Origin: Prunus persica
Taxonomy: Eukaryota > Streptophyta > Magnoliopsida > Rosales > Rosaceae
Length of the DNA: 64,000 nt
Reading direction: 5' to 3'
Assembly: GCF_000346465.2 (NCBI RefSeq)
Contig: NC_034012.1
Coordinates: 4,569,655 to 4,633,654, forward strand
The notes under the pieces were generated by a model. It saw only the letters and a list, made by a program, of their open reading frames with translations, did not search any database and had not been told where the DNA came from. The position numbers and the translations under genes are program-made. Shown one piece after another: positions 1 to 11,444 of this stretch. Each line of letters starts with the position of its first letter. Position 1 is the stretch's first letter.

Positions 1-660
1 TGCATTTGATGTTGATGGTGTATTTTATTTATTTATTTTTTCGTCATTGTATTTGGATTAACCATTTGTAGTTATTGTGCTTATGTATTTGGATTAATCA
101 TTTGTGGTTATTGTGCTTTAGTATTTGTATTAATCATATGTGGTTATTTGTATTAATCATTACTGCTGACGATCTTTACTGTTGAATTATGAATACAATC
201 TATCACATTTCTCTATAAAAAAAGACAAACTAAATTCAATGTACAAAACTCCAACATATGTATAGAGTTGTTTTATGGCAACTTTACATTAGATTCATGT
301 TACTTAGAAGTCTCAAACAGACCGAGCTGACTTGAACATTGCACAAGTTCGACTCAATGAAGTAAGGCCTGACACGGCACGGTTCGATTAACGTGGTTAC
401 TTCTCTTTCCCATCTCATAATATTGATTTGATTGTTATAATTTGAGTGTTTAATCAATATAATGGGCTAGTCTATTTATTTAAAAATAATTAGATGATTT
501 AACCATTTTCAAATTTGTCATGTTTTTTTTCGTATAGATGATCTTTAATGGTGGCGTATAAAGTATAGATGACTACCATCATCATACTATCTGATCTGTG
601 TTGCGGGATGAGAAGAAAAAAGATAAAAGATAGCATTTCACTTTCGTTTAAAACGGAAAA
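1..660. other. Intergenic AT-rich DNA
   Basis: I see no gene in this stretch. It holds a short tandem repeat near its start (listed separately) and otherwise AT-rich single-copy-looking sequence. It could be the 3' flank of a gene outside the window. Confidence 0.5.
49..145. repeat. 36-bp tandem repeat, about 2.7 copies
   Basis: The unit begins GTATTTGGATTAAYCATTTG and recurs at about 49, 85 and 121 with a few substitutions. The last copy is shortened. No coding potential is visible. Confidence 0.7.
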
Positions 661-670
661 AACCCAGTTT

Positions 671-740
671 GGCACGTGCCAAACACACGTGCGAATGCGT
701 CCCTAATCCCAACGGCTAGTAATTATAAATAAACGGCTAT
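671..740 (+). promoter_or_regulatory. Promoter of the TPR gene: G-box and M-phase (MSA-like) elements
   Basis: GGCACGTGCC at 671-680 is a palindrome containing a perfect G-box (CACGTG), and a second ACACGTG follows at about 686. CCCAACGGCTA at 708-718 matches the MSA consensus YCYAACGGYYA in full. A second AACGGCTA lies at 732-739, and a TATA-like TATAAATA at about 724-731 lies between the two. MSA elements are bound by MYB3R factors and give G2/M expression in plants. That they act here is inference. Confidence 0.55.
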
Positions 741-1066
741 TTTTCTTTTTTCTTTTTGCGTCTACTTTCTCTCATTCACCTTCGCTCGCCTTTCTACTTT
801 TTCTTTCACTTTCTCTGTGATTTCTCCCACTTTCTCACCAATTCCCAGAAAACCCATAATAATATAAACAATCTCCCGGCAGGACAAACTACTGGTTTTC
901 CTTGCCTCTACAAGAAGACGCTTTCTGCTCGATCAATAAACGAGTCTGAACATTTTTCTCAATACTAAAAACACTTTCTTGGAGATTCAAGAAAAGGGTC
1001 TCAAGATTTTCTCGAGAAAATTGACTTTCTCCTGAGTAATTTTATAGATTTCTCTCAAAGTAGGCA

Positions 1067-4000
1067 ATGTGGACCAGAGACAAGAGTTTACACACCAGAG
1101 GCTTCTCGACGCCGCCTCCGACATGGAAGTCAGGGCCGCCAAACCCTCCGATGGTGCCAATGTCGGAGAGAAAGAGAGTGTCCCCTTCAGACGGAGGCGA
1201 TCTTTTTCATGTCATGCATAAAGTGCCTGTTGGCGATTCTCCGTACGTCAGAGCCAAACAAGTTCAGGTAAGCAAGTTTGAATTTTTATGGGTAAATTTG
1301 ATTTTAGTAATTTGGCATTCAGTGTTCGTTTGGTTCTTTTTCAAGATTAGCCACTGTCTTCCTTTGTTGTTAATTGGTCTGTATGTTTTGGGATTTGTAT
1401 CTTAAGCTGACTCAATTTATTTTTTATGGAAAGCAAGAACTTATTACCAATTCTGTTGATTACATTAATGCAGATTATCTTGGACCCATTTGTTTTGGGG
1501 AATTTGTTAAGACAAGGAAGAAGGAAATGAATTATGAAGTTTTGTTCTTGTGTGAGTAAATGGACTGAGTTTTGTTCTTGTTAATACAAGCTGAGTTGAT
1601 TGGTTGTCCTGTGAAATCACTGTTTAATGGGCTGGGAAGTATTGGGTAAATGTATAACTCAAAGCATGTATAAGATTTAGTGATCACACTTTGGAGTTCT
1701 GATAAAAGTTACTAGAGTTGATCTTTAAAACAACCATTTGAATTTTTTTTGGTTAAAGCATGATTGGGGTTTTTTTTCATTTTTTTTTTCACTGTTATAT
1801 GTATTTTATCAATTTTCATTTCTTGAAATGCAGTTGATAGAAAAGGATCCAAGCAAAGCCATATCCCTCTTCTGGGCTGCTATAAATGCGGGGGATCGAG
1901 TTGATAGTGCCTTGAAAGACATGGCAATTGTGATGAAACAATTGAATCGATCGGAGGAGGCAATTGAAGCTATCAAATCTTTTCGTCATCTCTGCCCGCA
2001 TGACTCTCAGGAATCTCTTAACAATGTGTTAGTTGAACTGTACAAGGTAAAAGCACCTCCATTTCTTCAACAAGTTACTTATATTTCATTAGCACTTTTA
2101 TATGCTGCTTTAACTCCATCACTGTAGGAGATATAAAAGTGGTTTACAAGTGATGTTCAGCACTTTTAGAAAGTTTAGGGCTTAAATCTGAGTACCTTTT
2201 TTTTTTCACACTATGTTGAGGTGACAAAGAGGCTAAGAGTGAATGATTAATATTATAGATGCATTTCTGAATATCTATCATGATAAAACATTTTCAGGTA
2301 TATCAAACTTCTTTTTGTGTGCGTGTGTATGTTTATGCATTGCTCAGTTTGTTTTTACATTTACCGGTTTTGCAGAGGGCGGGGAGGATTGAAGAAGAGA
2401 TTGAAATGCTTCAATCCAAATTGAAACACATTGACGAAGGTATAGCTTTTGGTGGAAGGAGGACAAAGACCGCAAGATCTCAGGGGAAAAAGGTTCAAAT
2501 TACTGTTGAACAAGAGAGATCAAGGTGAATATCACAGCTTTCTCATTCTTCTTACTAATTTTACCACAAAGTTTTTGCATAATTAGATGACTTAGGTCCT
2601 TTATCAATGCAGAATACTAGGAAACTTGGCCTGGGCTTACTTGCAGCAAGGTAATTACAAAACTGCTGAAGAATATTACATGTAAGTTTTCTTGCATCCT
2701 TCTCTATATTCCTACATGTGAAACCATATTTTCTTTTATATATATATATATATATATATGATTTATTCCATAAAAATCTCAGGAAATCTCTGTCATTGGA
2801 GCTAGATAAGAACAAGCAGTGCAATTTGGCAATCTGCTTGATGCACATGAACAGACTTGCGGAAGCAAAATCTCTGCTTCAAGTCGTAAGAGCTTCATCT
2901 GGAAATAAACCAATGGATGAATCTTACGCTAAGTCCTTTGAGCGTGCAATTCAGATGCTGACTGAACTAGAGGCAAAATCAGTTTTAAGACCAATTCAAC
3001 TGGATGAAAACTGCTGCAAAGAAATTTCAAGATTCCCTATATCACCCATCAACAGAAACTCGAAACAAGGTAATAGCTTGACAAACGAAGGTCAGCATTA
3101 TGTTTCTGGATGCATGATCTCTAGAAGATGGGCTGATGGACATGAAGAAGAGACTGTATCTGTTAATAAGTGGAAGAAAGATTGTTATTTCAAAAACTCA
3201 TGTGAGGGCAGGTCTAGTTTTTCCAGCAGAATGAAGGAAAATCAGGGTGGTATAGTTGGAACCGAAACAACTCCATATTCAAAAACATTCTTTTCTCCAG
3301 CTCCTGATATATGGAATCGAGAAGTTCTATTTACACAACCAAGAAGATCTTCACGGGGATTTAATGATGGACATCAGACTAGGGAAATATGGGGACGTGG
3401 TGTTGGCAGTTCAAATAAAAAACTTTCATTTGAGTCATGTTCAAGAACAGAAAACATGCGAGCACATGTTGTTCGAAGTCTCAATGAAGATTTGCTAGCC
3501 TCAACAACTGGAAAGTCAGAAGTGGCATTTCAAAACTCAGTATCTAGTATTTCTTCACCAATTAGCAGAGATTTGAGGAGGAGGCCCCAAAAAGATGCAG
3601 CAGTACGATCTGTTTTGCAACCTATATCAAGTGGAAATTGGAAGTGTACTTCTCGGGCAAATGATGGCTGTTTCCAACTGAAAGATGAAGCTGTGGTGGT
3701 CAGTTCTTCCCAGAATACTGTGAATGGAGACTGGAGAAGGACCAGTTGGGAAAATGATGGTATGAAGAAATCTGCAGAACCACTAATGGTAGGTGAAGAT
3801 GCAAAAGCACTAGAAATTTCAACTGATGGAGGTCCGAATCAGAGTTCTGATACAACTGCTTTTGTGGAAGACTGCTTTGGAGAGAACACTTCCAGTAAAG
3901 TAGATGATGTCCATCAACCCATAGCAGAAAATCAAAAGCCGGCGCCTGATTTTTCAATGTACAGTAAGTGTAAGAAAAGTTGGGCAGATATGGTTGAAGA

Positions 4001-4427
4001 AGAAGAACAAGAATTGCTGAATGGAAGAACCGAGTATTTTGATAGTTGGTATACTGAAGATGGGTTTAACAATGAGAACCTGAATTGCAACATAACCCCT
4101 GAAAGTCCTTGTCTACAAAGTCAAATGAAAAGTTTGGGCCAAAAGCTTCAATCCACTGATCTTGTAGATGAATATGTATCTGGAAATGCTGCTTCATCAA
4201 GGAATTCTACCGTGCGCCGTTCTTTGTGCTTTGGTCAGCAGCAGGAGCAAGAGTCAGTAGATTACATCAGTTCATCACCAGTTCCAAAGGAGGCTTTGAA
4301 TTTTGAAGGCTCTGACTCTGTGCAGGCAAATGGGAAGGGTTCTATTTATGGAAAGAATTCGAGTTTCAGTAGGAGAAAAAGGTTGCAGAGTTTCCAAGAT
4401 ATAACTGAATTTCAAGACAGTCCATGA
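1067..4427 (+). CDS. TPR protein of the MS5/TDM1 - SDI1 family (POLLENLESS3-like), 758 aa
   Basis: I assemble five coding exons: 1067-1267, 1834-2046, 2376-2524, 2613-2681 and 2783-4427. All junctions are GT-AG and the phase holds throughout (2277 nt). The start is the first ATG after a long pyrimidine-rich leader. Residues ~50-260 form the family's TPR region (VEKDPSKA-type start, ILGNLAWAYLQQGNYKTAEE, CNLAICLMHMNRLAEAKSLL). A long polar C-terminal half follows, with a KSWADMVEEEEQ motif near residue 608 and a basic RRKRLQSFQDI end. Family members include Arabidopsis TDM1/MS5, which controls exit from meiosis II, and SDI1, a sulfur-starvation regulator. At 758 aa this is longer than either, so it fits the longer POLLENLESS3-LIKE branch. 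The intron at about 2682-2782 contains a (TA)n tract. The exact role is inferred from family only. Confidence 0.88.
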
Positions 4428-4718
4428 GCTTTGAATCAGTTACAGACAGAGAACAAATGTCCCCATGGAAAAACTGCAGTGTTTGTTTATGCCAATTGAT
4501 ATACAGTATTATATAGTACTTGTTGGAGTATCTCTGTATGATTCAGTCTCTTCTTTCCATCTCAGTGTGTCATTTGCTTCAAGCTTGCTTTGTATATCTC
4601 TCACATTTTCATTCGTATGTTGTAAAAAGGGTTTTTGATACAAAGTTGTACAACTACTAGTTTTTGCTTAGGAAGCCTTATAGGAATGAATCAATTACTT
4701 GTTGCTCCTTCAGTTACT

Positions 4719-4749
<31 letters not shown>

Positions 4750-5027
4750 GGAAAAAAAAATTATATAAACTCCTCCAGTTACTTTGTTGGTCGACGAATG
4801 ATTGATAGTTCGTGTATGAATTTAAAAATACACCCATCATTTGGGTAATCTTCTGTATTTGACCCATTTTAAAAAAATAAATAATTATTTTATCAAATTA
4901 AAGAAAAGAACTACAAAACTATTTCTAACACCTAAAAATTAGGTTTGTACACTTTTTTTTTGCCACAGTGGGTAATTTCGCTTCGGCTTTGGGTTAAATT
5001 CGTAATCAAACCGGGTGAGGGAAAGTT
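4428..5027. other. 3' UTR and intergenic spacer with long poly-T tract
   Basis: The first ~250 bases are T-rich and probably the 3' UTR of the TPR gene. A run of about 30 T lies at 4720-4749, followed directly by an A run. I see no gene. Confidence 0.6.
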
Positions 5028-5352
5028 TGGGCCGGTTACACCGGGTTTACCACTTCCAGCCCACAACTGGACAACAGAGGCCGAACACCCAAGCGCACTC
5101 TCTGTGCTTAGCTAGTAAAAGCAGTAGCCACCCATACGCTTCCAGTCAGTCACCGCCGTCGCGTTTACTTTCCACTTTGCAGGTAATCTTAACTTGTCCC
5201 ACCTTTCCTTCGCAATCCCATGCGCAAATTCTTTATGGTCAATTTTTCTTTTCTTTTTCTCTACCATTTCTCACCAGCCAAACAATAGACAAAGAATGTT
5301 TTTCTTTTTCTTTTCGTGCATATTAATTGAGTTGGTCTGATTGAAGGCGGTG
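5028..5352 (+). promoter_or_regulatory. Promoter edge and 5' UTR (with intron) of histidinol dehydrogenase
   Basis: A TGGGCC motif (site II type, common in housekeeping plant promoters) lies at about 5028-5033. The GC-richer stretch to 5182 ends TTTGCAG|GTAATC, a good splice donor. An acceptor (TTGAAG) ends at 5346, six bases before the ATG. I read this as a 5'-UTR exon plus intron. The open frame that crosses it has no recognisable protein. Confidence 0.5.
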
Positions 5353-8300
5353 ATGGACAGTCAGATTCTATGTTTTAATCGCAGCAGCAGTCATTGTTTT
5401 ATCAAACGACAATATCATCCTCTAATCGCTGCGCCGAAAACTACAAATCTTTTTCTTCGACGAGGTATGAGGCCACCATTTGCTCGATTTCATGAATTTA
5501 TTGGTTCATGTTTTTTTATTGTAGTATCAAAATGTAATGTTAATTAAAAGAGTGAATTTTACTTAGTTTCTGCTAACCATCGAATATAATTCAATTGTTT
5601 TCACCATATATGTTAAATTTCAAGTCGACTGAATATATCCAAGCATTCCATCTGTATTGTATCAAGTTGGTATTTTTCGTATACATGTTTATGCTAGAAA
5701 TTGAGCTTTCTTGATTGTTTATGTGCTGACCATTGAATTTATTTCTTTATTCATGTTCACAATATATGTCAAATTGTAAGTTCGTTTGGTATCTTTAACC
5801 TTTTCATCTGTACTAGCACAGTGCTTGTCAGTATCGGATTGACTTGAAATTTGGTGAAATCGTTGGCATGATTAGGATATGGTCAACAGTTGGATTGAAA
5901 AATACGAATCCTCTATAAAGTTATTCAGCTGTGTAAAGCTAATGAGTTTTAGATTTATGTCAGTTGACTCATCTATGTTTACGTTTGTGCAAATAAAGTG
6001 TGCAAACTTACCCACTAAAAGACGTTTTTATACTTAAAAGGTAAATTTATGTATAAATGCTGCTTGTCTGTCCATATGTGCAAGTTATGCGGTAGATGAT
6101 AGATGCTTATGTATACAAGTTAACTCCTGTGAGGTAAGTAAGCTTTGGAATCTGTTTCCTGACCCAGAAATGTAATGCTATTTCTTATTTGTACTTCTTT
6201 TCCCTGATATTCTAAAGTTGACTGTTGGCTTAGGGTTTGCTTGTAAGGGAACAACTTGCTCAATGAAGTCTTACAGGTTGTCTGAACTATCTCCACCGGA
6301 GGTTGAAGGCCTGAAAGCTCGTCCTCGAATTGATTTTTCTTCCATTTTTAGCACGGTGAGCCTTTCTTTTGTTCCCAAATCCTGACTGTTCTTTGAAAAC
6401 CTGACATTTTTGGGGGTATTTATATTCATAAATGAAGTAGCTCATGAATTATGGTAGCCATACTTGGTTAGGTCAACCCAATAGTTGATGATGTTCGCAA
6501 AAGAGGCGATGCTGCAATCAAGGAGTATGTACTTCTTTGATTATTTTTTAAATTAATTTATTGATTTATTATCGCAGCAATTTTACTAATAAAGTAAATT
6601 TTTTTATTTTTAAATTTTGTTTATTTTTTCTCTCACACAGATATACTGCAAGGTTTGACAAAGTAGAACTGGATAACATTGTCGTAGAAGTTTCTGAGCT
6701 TCCAGATCCAGAGGTATTGCCATTTAGACATGTTTTCTAGATACAAGATATTTATTTATGTTTTCAATTCTGATATCTTCCTCATGCAGCTTGATGCAGC
6801 TATTAGAGAAGCATTTGACGTGGCATATGACAACATATATGCATTTCATTTTGCTCAGAAATCAGCTGAGAAGAGTGTTGAGAACATGAAGGTAAGCCCA
6901 TATTGTAGCTTGCTTCTTCCTATATACACAGAGCCCTTACGTATCTTTAACCTCTTAGGGTGTCAAATGTAAACGGGTGGCGAGAAGCATCGGTTCTGTG
7001 GGTGTTTATGTTCCAGGAGGAACTGCAGTTTTACCTTCAACAGCTCTGATGCTTTCAGTTGTAAGTTGATCATATTTGTTGTAAAAGTTTCTCTGTGGTC
7101 TTGATCATGGTTATTGATTATTAAGTCGCAATGATTTGATGGACTTCTGCTTTATCATGTGTACCAGCCTGCACAGATTGCTGGGTGTAAAACTGTTGTT
7201 CTTGCAACTCCCCCAAGTCAGGATGGCACCATATGCAAGGTATGTGTCAGGCATTCTTTACTTTGGACGGAATGCATTATGAAGGGATTCCTAAATGAGA
7301 GATGATCATTTTTGTTTTGCCCTTCAGGAAGTACTATATTGTGCAAAGAAGGCTGGTGTAACTCACATCCTTAAAGCTGGTGGTGCTCAGGTTTATAAAC
7401 AGCAAAAGTATTCTTATATACTTCATTACATTCAGCAATTTGACAATATTTTTTGCTTTGCAGGCAATAGCTGCTATGGCTTGGGGTACCAAATCTTGCC
7501 CAAAGGTGTTAGTTTCCCATTATCTTGTTATTATGCTTTTCATAACTCATGCAGATATTTGTGCCAAGGCCTTAAATTTGTTGCTAAGTTTTTAACTCGG
7601 GTTCTGAACCTCTGAGCTTGATTTCTTTTGAATAAAAATAGAGGACCAAAGTTAGCTTAGCTAATTTGTTGTAATTTTTCTTTCAAATTTCAATCTAATT
7701 TTGTTTTCAAATAATTTGCAGGTTGAAAAAATTTTTGGCCCTGGAAATCAATATGTCACTGCTGCAAAAATGATTCTCCAGGTACTCATATTTACTATTA
7801 GAAGTTGTTTTCCTAACTTTTGTTGAAGTTGAAAAATGGGAGTTAAGGGAGATTCATTGTTTTTACCATATTGATTTGACTTCCTACCCACCCTTCTAAT
7901 TTTCTTAACAGAACAGCGAAGCCATGGTTTCAATTGACATGCCTGCAGGCCCTTCAGAAGTTTTGGTCATTGCTGACAAACATGCCAGTCCTGTTCATAT
8001 AGCTGCAGATTTGCTTTCTCAGGTACTTACTTGTCCTGCAATGCTTCTTTAAGTTTGTGATTGATCACTTTCATAATGAAAGGTTCAGGCTGTTCTGTTA
8101 TGGTTCATTTTTTCTGCTGTGACGTAATGGTAAAATCCAACGGTATTAAGTGTTTCCTGCCTGAAGTGTTACAATATGACAGGTCTCGTTTAATTGTTTA
8201 TATTAAAACCAATTCCAATATTCCTGCCGGTTAGATTCCACGTTAAGAATTGAAACATAATCATATTAGGTACTTGTGATTCAGATGTCTTTGCTTGAAG

Positions 8301-9545
8301 TAAATACAATTTTGAACCTTTACTGTTTGGAATATTAATCAACTTCAGTTTATTGAACTGCTTCAAGTAAGAGTACTCTGTATTTAGTTTTCCCCTATAA
8401 TAAGATATCTAGCTTTTACTACAGAATATATGAATTTTAGTATAATAAGGCACATTTGTTATTTGTTGCAGAAATTTTAGTGCATTATATGAAATCTAAA
8501 TGCTTGATATAGTATTTGGGAATGCTTGTGGTCAACCTAATGTATGAGTAACTAATGCAATTTCAGGCTGAGCATGGCCCTGATAGTCAAGTTGTTCTTG
8601 TAATTGCTGGGGATGGTGTGGATTTTAAAGCTATAGAGGAGGAAATCAGCAAACAGTGCCAAAGCCTACCAAGGGGAGAGTTTGCCTCAAAAGCACTGAG
8701 CCACAGTTTCACAGTGTTTGCTCGCGATATGGTTGAGGTTTGTCCTTGCATCCTAATATGACATGTCTATCACCAAAACATCATTGGAATCACAATGAGG
8801 AAAGGGTTTCTTTCGTATTTTTATGAAGAAAATTATGTTAGAATGTGCAAGCGTACATGCATTAATTTTTGTTTACTTGTATGTTGTTTGAGAAGTTTTG
8901 CGTGATTCTGAAACTAGACATGATTGTGGCTGTTTCAGGCAGTCTATTTTTCAAACTTATATGCACCTGAGCATCTGATCATCAATGTCAAGGATGCAGA
9001 AAAATGGGAGAGTTTCATTGAGAATGCAGGTATAGTTCTCATATACTGTTACTTGACAGTTGTCCTTCTTTTTCTTTCATTTTCCTTTTCCTTTTGCTGG
9101 TAACTTTGGCGGTGATTGCGAACATAGGTCTATTTGAGTGTCATGCCATTTATCACTAATTGGTTATTTACATGTGCATTTTGCATGCATCACACTTTTT
9201 TCTTCCGGTCGGTCGAAATAAGATGATTAGATATCTGAACTTTGATATCTTTCCCCTACAGGTTCTGTATTCTTAGGACAGTGGACACCAGAGAGTGTGG
9301 GAGATTATGCGAGTGGGACAAACCATGTCCTCCCAACATATGGCTATGCGAGGATGTATGGTGGTGTGTCTTTGGACTCCTTTCTTAAGTACATGACAGT
9401 GCAGTCTTTGACAGAGGAAGGTTTGCAAAAGCTTGGCCCGTATGTGGCAACCATGGCTGAAGTTGAGGGACTAGAGGCTCACAAGAGAGCTGTAACCCTT
9501 AGACTTAAGGATATCGAAGCCAGGCAGGTTCCGAATGTGAGGTGA
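5353..9545 (+). CDS. HDH: Histidinol dehydrogenase, chloroplast precursor, 485 aa
   Basis: The enzyme performs the last two steps of histidine synthesis (L-histidinol to L-histidine, NAD+ and Zn2+ dependent) in plastids. Fourteen coding exons join in phase: 5353-5464, 6234-6355, 6472-6524, 6641-6713, 6790-6891, 6959-7060, 7168-7239, 7328-7390, 7464-7505, 7722-7781, 7912-8022, 8567-8737, 8939-9029 and 9262-9545 (1458 nt). The first ~45 residues are Ser/Arg-rich and acid-poor, as expected of a transit peptide. Family signatures are present: [30 protein letters not shown] and [13 protein letters not shown]. Residues matching the zinc ligands and catalytic pair of bacterial HisD are all kept: Gln304 and His307 (SQAEH), Glu372-His373 (APEH), Asp406 (GDYASGTNH) and His465 (EGLEAH). 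Length is close to the Arabidopsis enzyme plus a somewhat longer transit region. It appears intact and is probably a single-copy housekeeping gene. Confidence 0.96.
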
Positions 9546-10900
9546 TTACTGCGCAACCTTTCCCAAATTTGTTCTACTCTTTGGGAAAATTGCCATTTTT
9601 GAGAACATGTACCAGCTAGCTAGTGTTGAAATCTGCAAATGATGCAATTTTGATTGTTGTAATATATAAATTTGGCTTATTGTACTATATAAATTTGGTA
9701 AGCAAGCTGGTGGGTGGAATGGTGGGGCCAAAATAGGGATTAAACTGGTGTTGTAGGTTGATAATGTTTATTGAATAATCATCTCTTTCTTTTGAAGCCA
9801 TTTTCATTTCTTTCTTTTGAAGCCATTCTCATTTCTTTCGTTTATTTATTTTAAATCTGATAAATGCAATAATAATGTTTTACAAAGCTTGGAAAATATG
9901 TTGTTGCTGTTGTTGAGATCCAAAGCTGTTCACTTTTGGACTTACCAGTGGAATATATGGCATCACCACCGTAATTGTTGCATCATTCTTATTTTCAATT
10001 GTTGATCATCATTACCAAAATCTTTTCATTCTTGTATGTATTTTTGGCTCCTGTACCTAATTCAAATTGCTCTGTTCTTCCTAATCCTAATCTCATTTCC
10101 AAACTTCCCTAACCATCATAGCTAACGTTTTCATGCTTTCTTTTTCCCATTTGATCAGTCATGCGGATAGGAAGAGATTAATTCGCACGGCAAGTTGTTA
10201 ATCATGTAATTCGGTTTTACCTCATCAGACATGATTCTACCTAATCATAGAATTGTACCTGATCAGAAATGATCCTGCCTAATTAAACACAATTTTACAC
10301 CAGATACCTCTTAGTTCAATGGTATTTTAATAGATAAATTTGATAATACTCCATGGGTAGAACTTACCCATAAAAATCGGCTTGTAAAGAAACATTGCTC
10401 AAGATTTCTTGAGCCATCTCAAGATATGTATAGTTTTTCAATATGAGATATTGGGTCCTAATAACACAATTCTCTAAATAAACATAAAATAAACTAATGT
10501 TCATCACATCATTCTTGAGATTAAGTTAACATTAAAGAGGATATAACCACGATGTGAGTTGCAAATTTCATGTAAATAAAAATTACTTAACAAAGGCTAT
10601 TACAACTTTGATAACTTAACACTTCAATAGTTCGAAGGAAGGCTTATAATTCAAGCTACTAGCTCTTCACCATGCACGATTAAAATTCAAAATAAGTGAT
10701 TTATGTATAGAGAAATATCAATTTTCGTAGACCATTGCCCCTATAAAAGAAAAAGAAGCCTAAAAATCAGGTTCAAGGAATTGAATTGAATAAAACGTGA
10801 CCAGTGACCACCTTGTCCAAAAAACGAAAGACAAACCAAGAACGAACGAAAGTAAGAAAGAAATAAAAGAGCTTTGCTTGAAAACCCAAAACAGATCTGC
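9546..10900. other. Intergenic region between HDH and alpha-COP
   Basis: The first ~200 bases are a likely HDH 3' UTR. The stretch at 10200-10310 has a loose local repetition of (A)TGATYCTRCCTAAT-like words. The rest is AT-rich and I see no gene. Confidence 0.55.
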
Positions 10901-11444
10901 AAGGTCACTGACTGCTTTGTAGTGACCTCTCTCTCTCTCTCTCTCTCTCTCTGGGCATTGCAATTTTGATGTATTTAGCCTTCATATGATTGAATCTCTG
11001 CATTCCCGGATCTGAGTCTCTCCCTCTCTCTCTCTCTGTGTCTTACCCAATATCTCTCACCTGCTGATTGGCTTCTGAGAAAAGAAGAGAAAATTTGTCT
11101 GGATCATTAGACGATTTGTTGGATTGCAGTGCATTATCATATCGTAAACAAATCCATCATCTCGTATCGCCGCTTTACTAATCAACAATCCGCATTACCA
11201 GATCTGAGGTACATTTTCTCTCTCTCTTTCTTTGTACGTATCAGTTCAATCGCGAAATTCACCTCCCGTGATTGTTTGCTGAGAAAATAGATAAGAAAAC
11301 AATGAATTGATTAGATTGAAAGTATTATCAATTGGATAGCCTTGAGACGTGATTTGTATTGCTGAATTGAGTTTCTATCAATTAAAGAGGTGTCGGTTGT
11401 TTGATCTTGATTTCAATCAAGGGGGCATTCAATTGTGTTTTGAG
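10901..11444 (+). promoter_or_regulatory. 5' leader of alpha-COP with CT microsatellites and a UTR intron
   Basis: CT runs lie at about 10927-10951 and 11017-11037, typical of core promoters and leaders of plant housekeeping genes. A splice donor (GATCTGAG|GTACAT) at about 11209 suggests an intron within the 5' UTR. The acceptor upstream of the ATG at 11445 is not certain. Confidence 0.5.

Noticed and set aside
1268..1559. Extension of the first TPR-gene exon past 1267 and the 61-aa ORF after it
   Set aside because: A strong GTAAGC donor at 1268 and in-phase continuation at 1834 show this is intron.
5015..5326. 103-aa ORF before histidinol dehydrogenase
   Set aside because: It crosses a probable 5'-UTR exon and intron, has low-complexity composition and no family resemblance.
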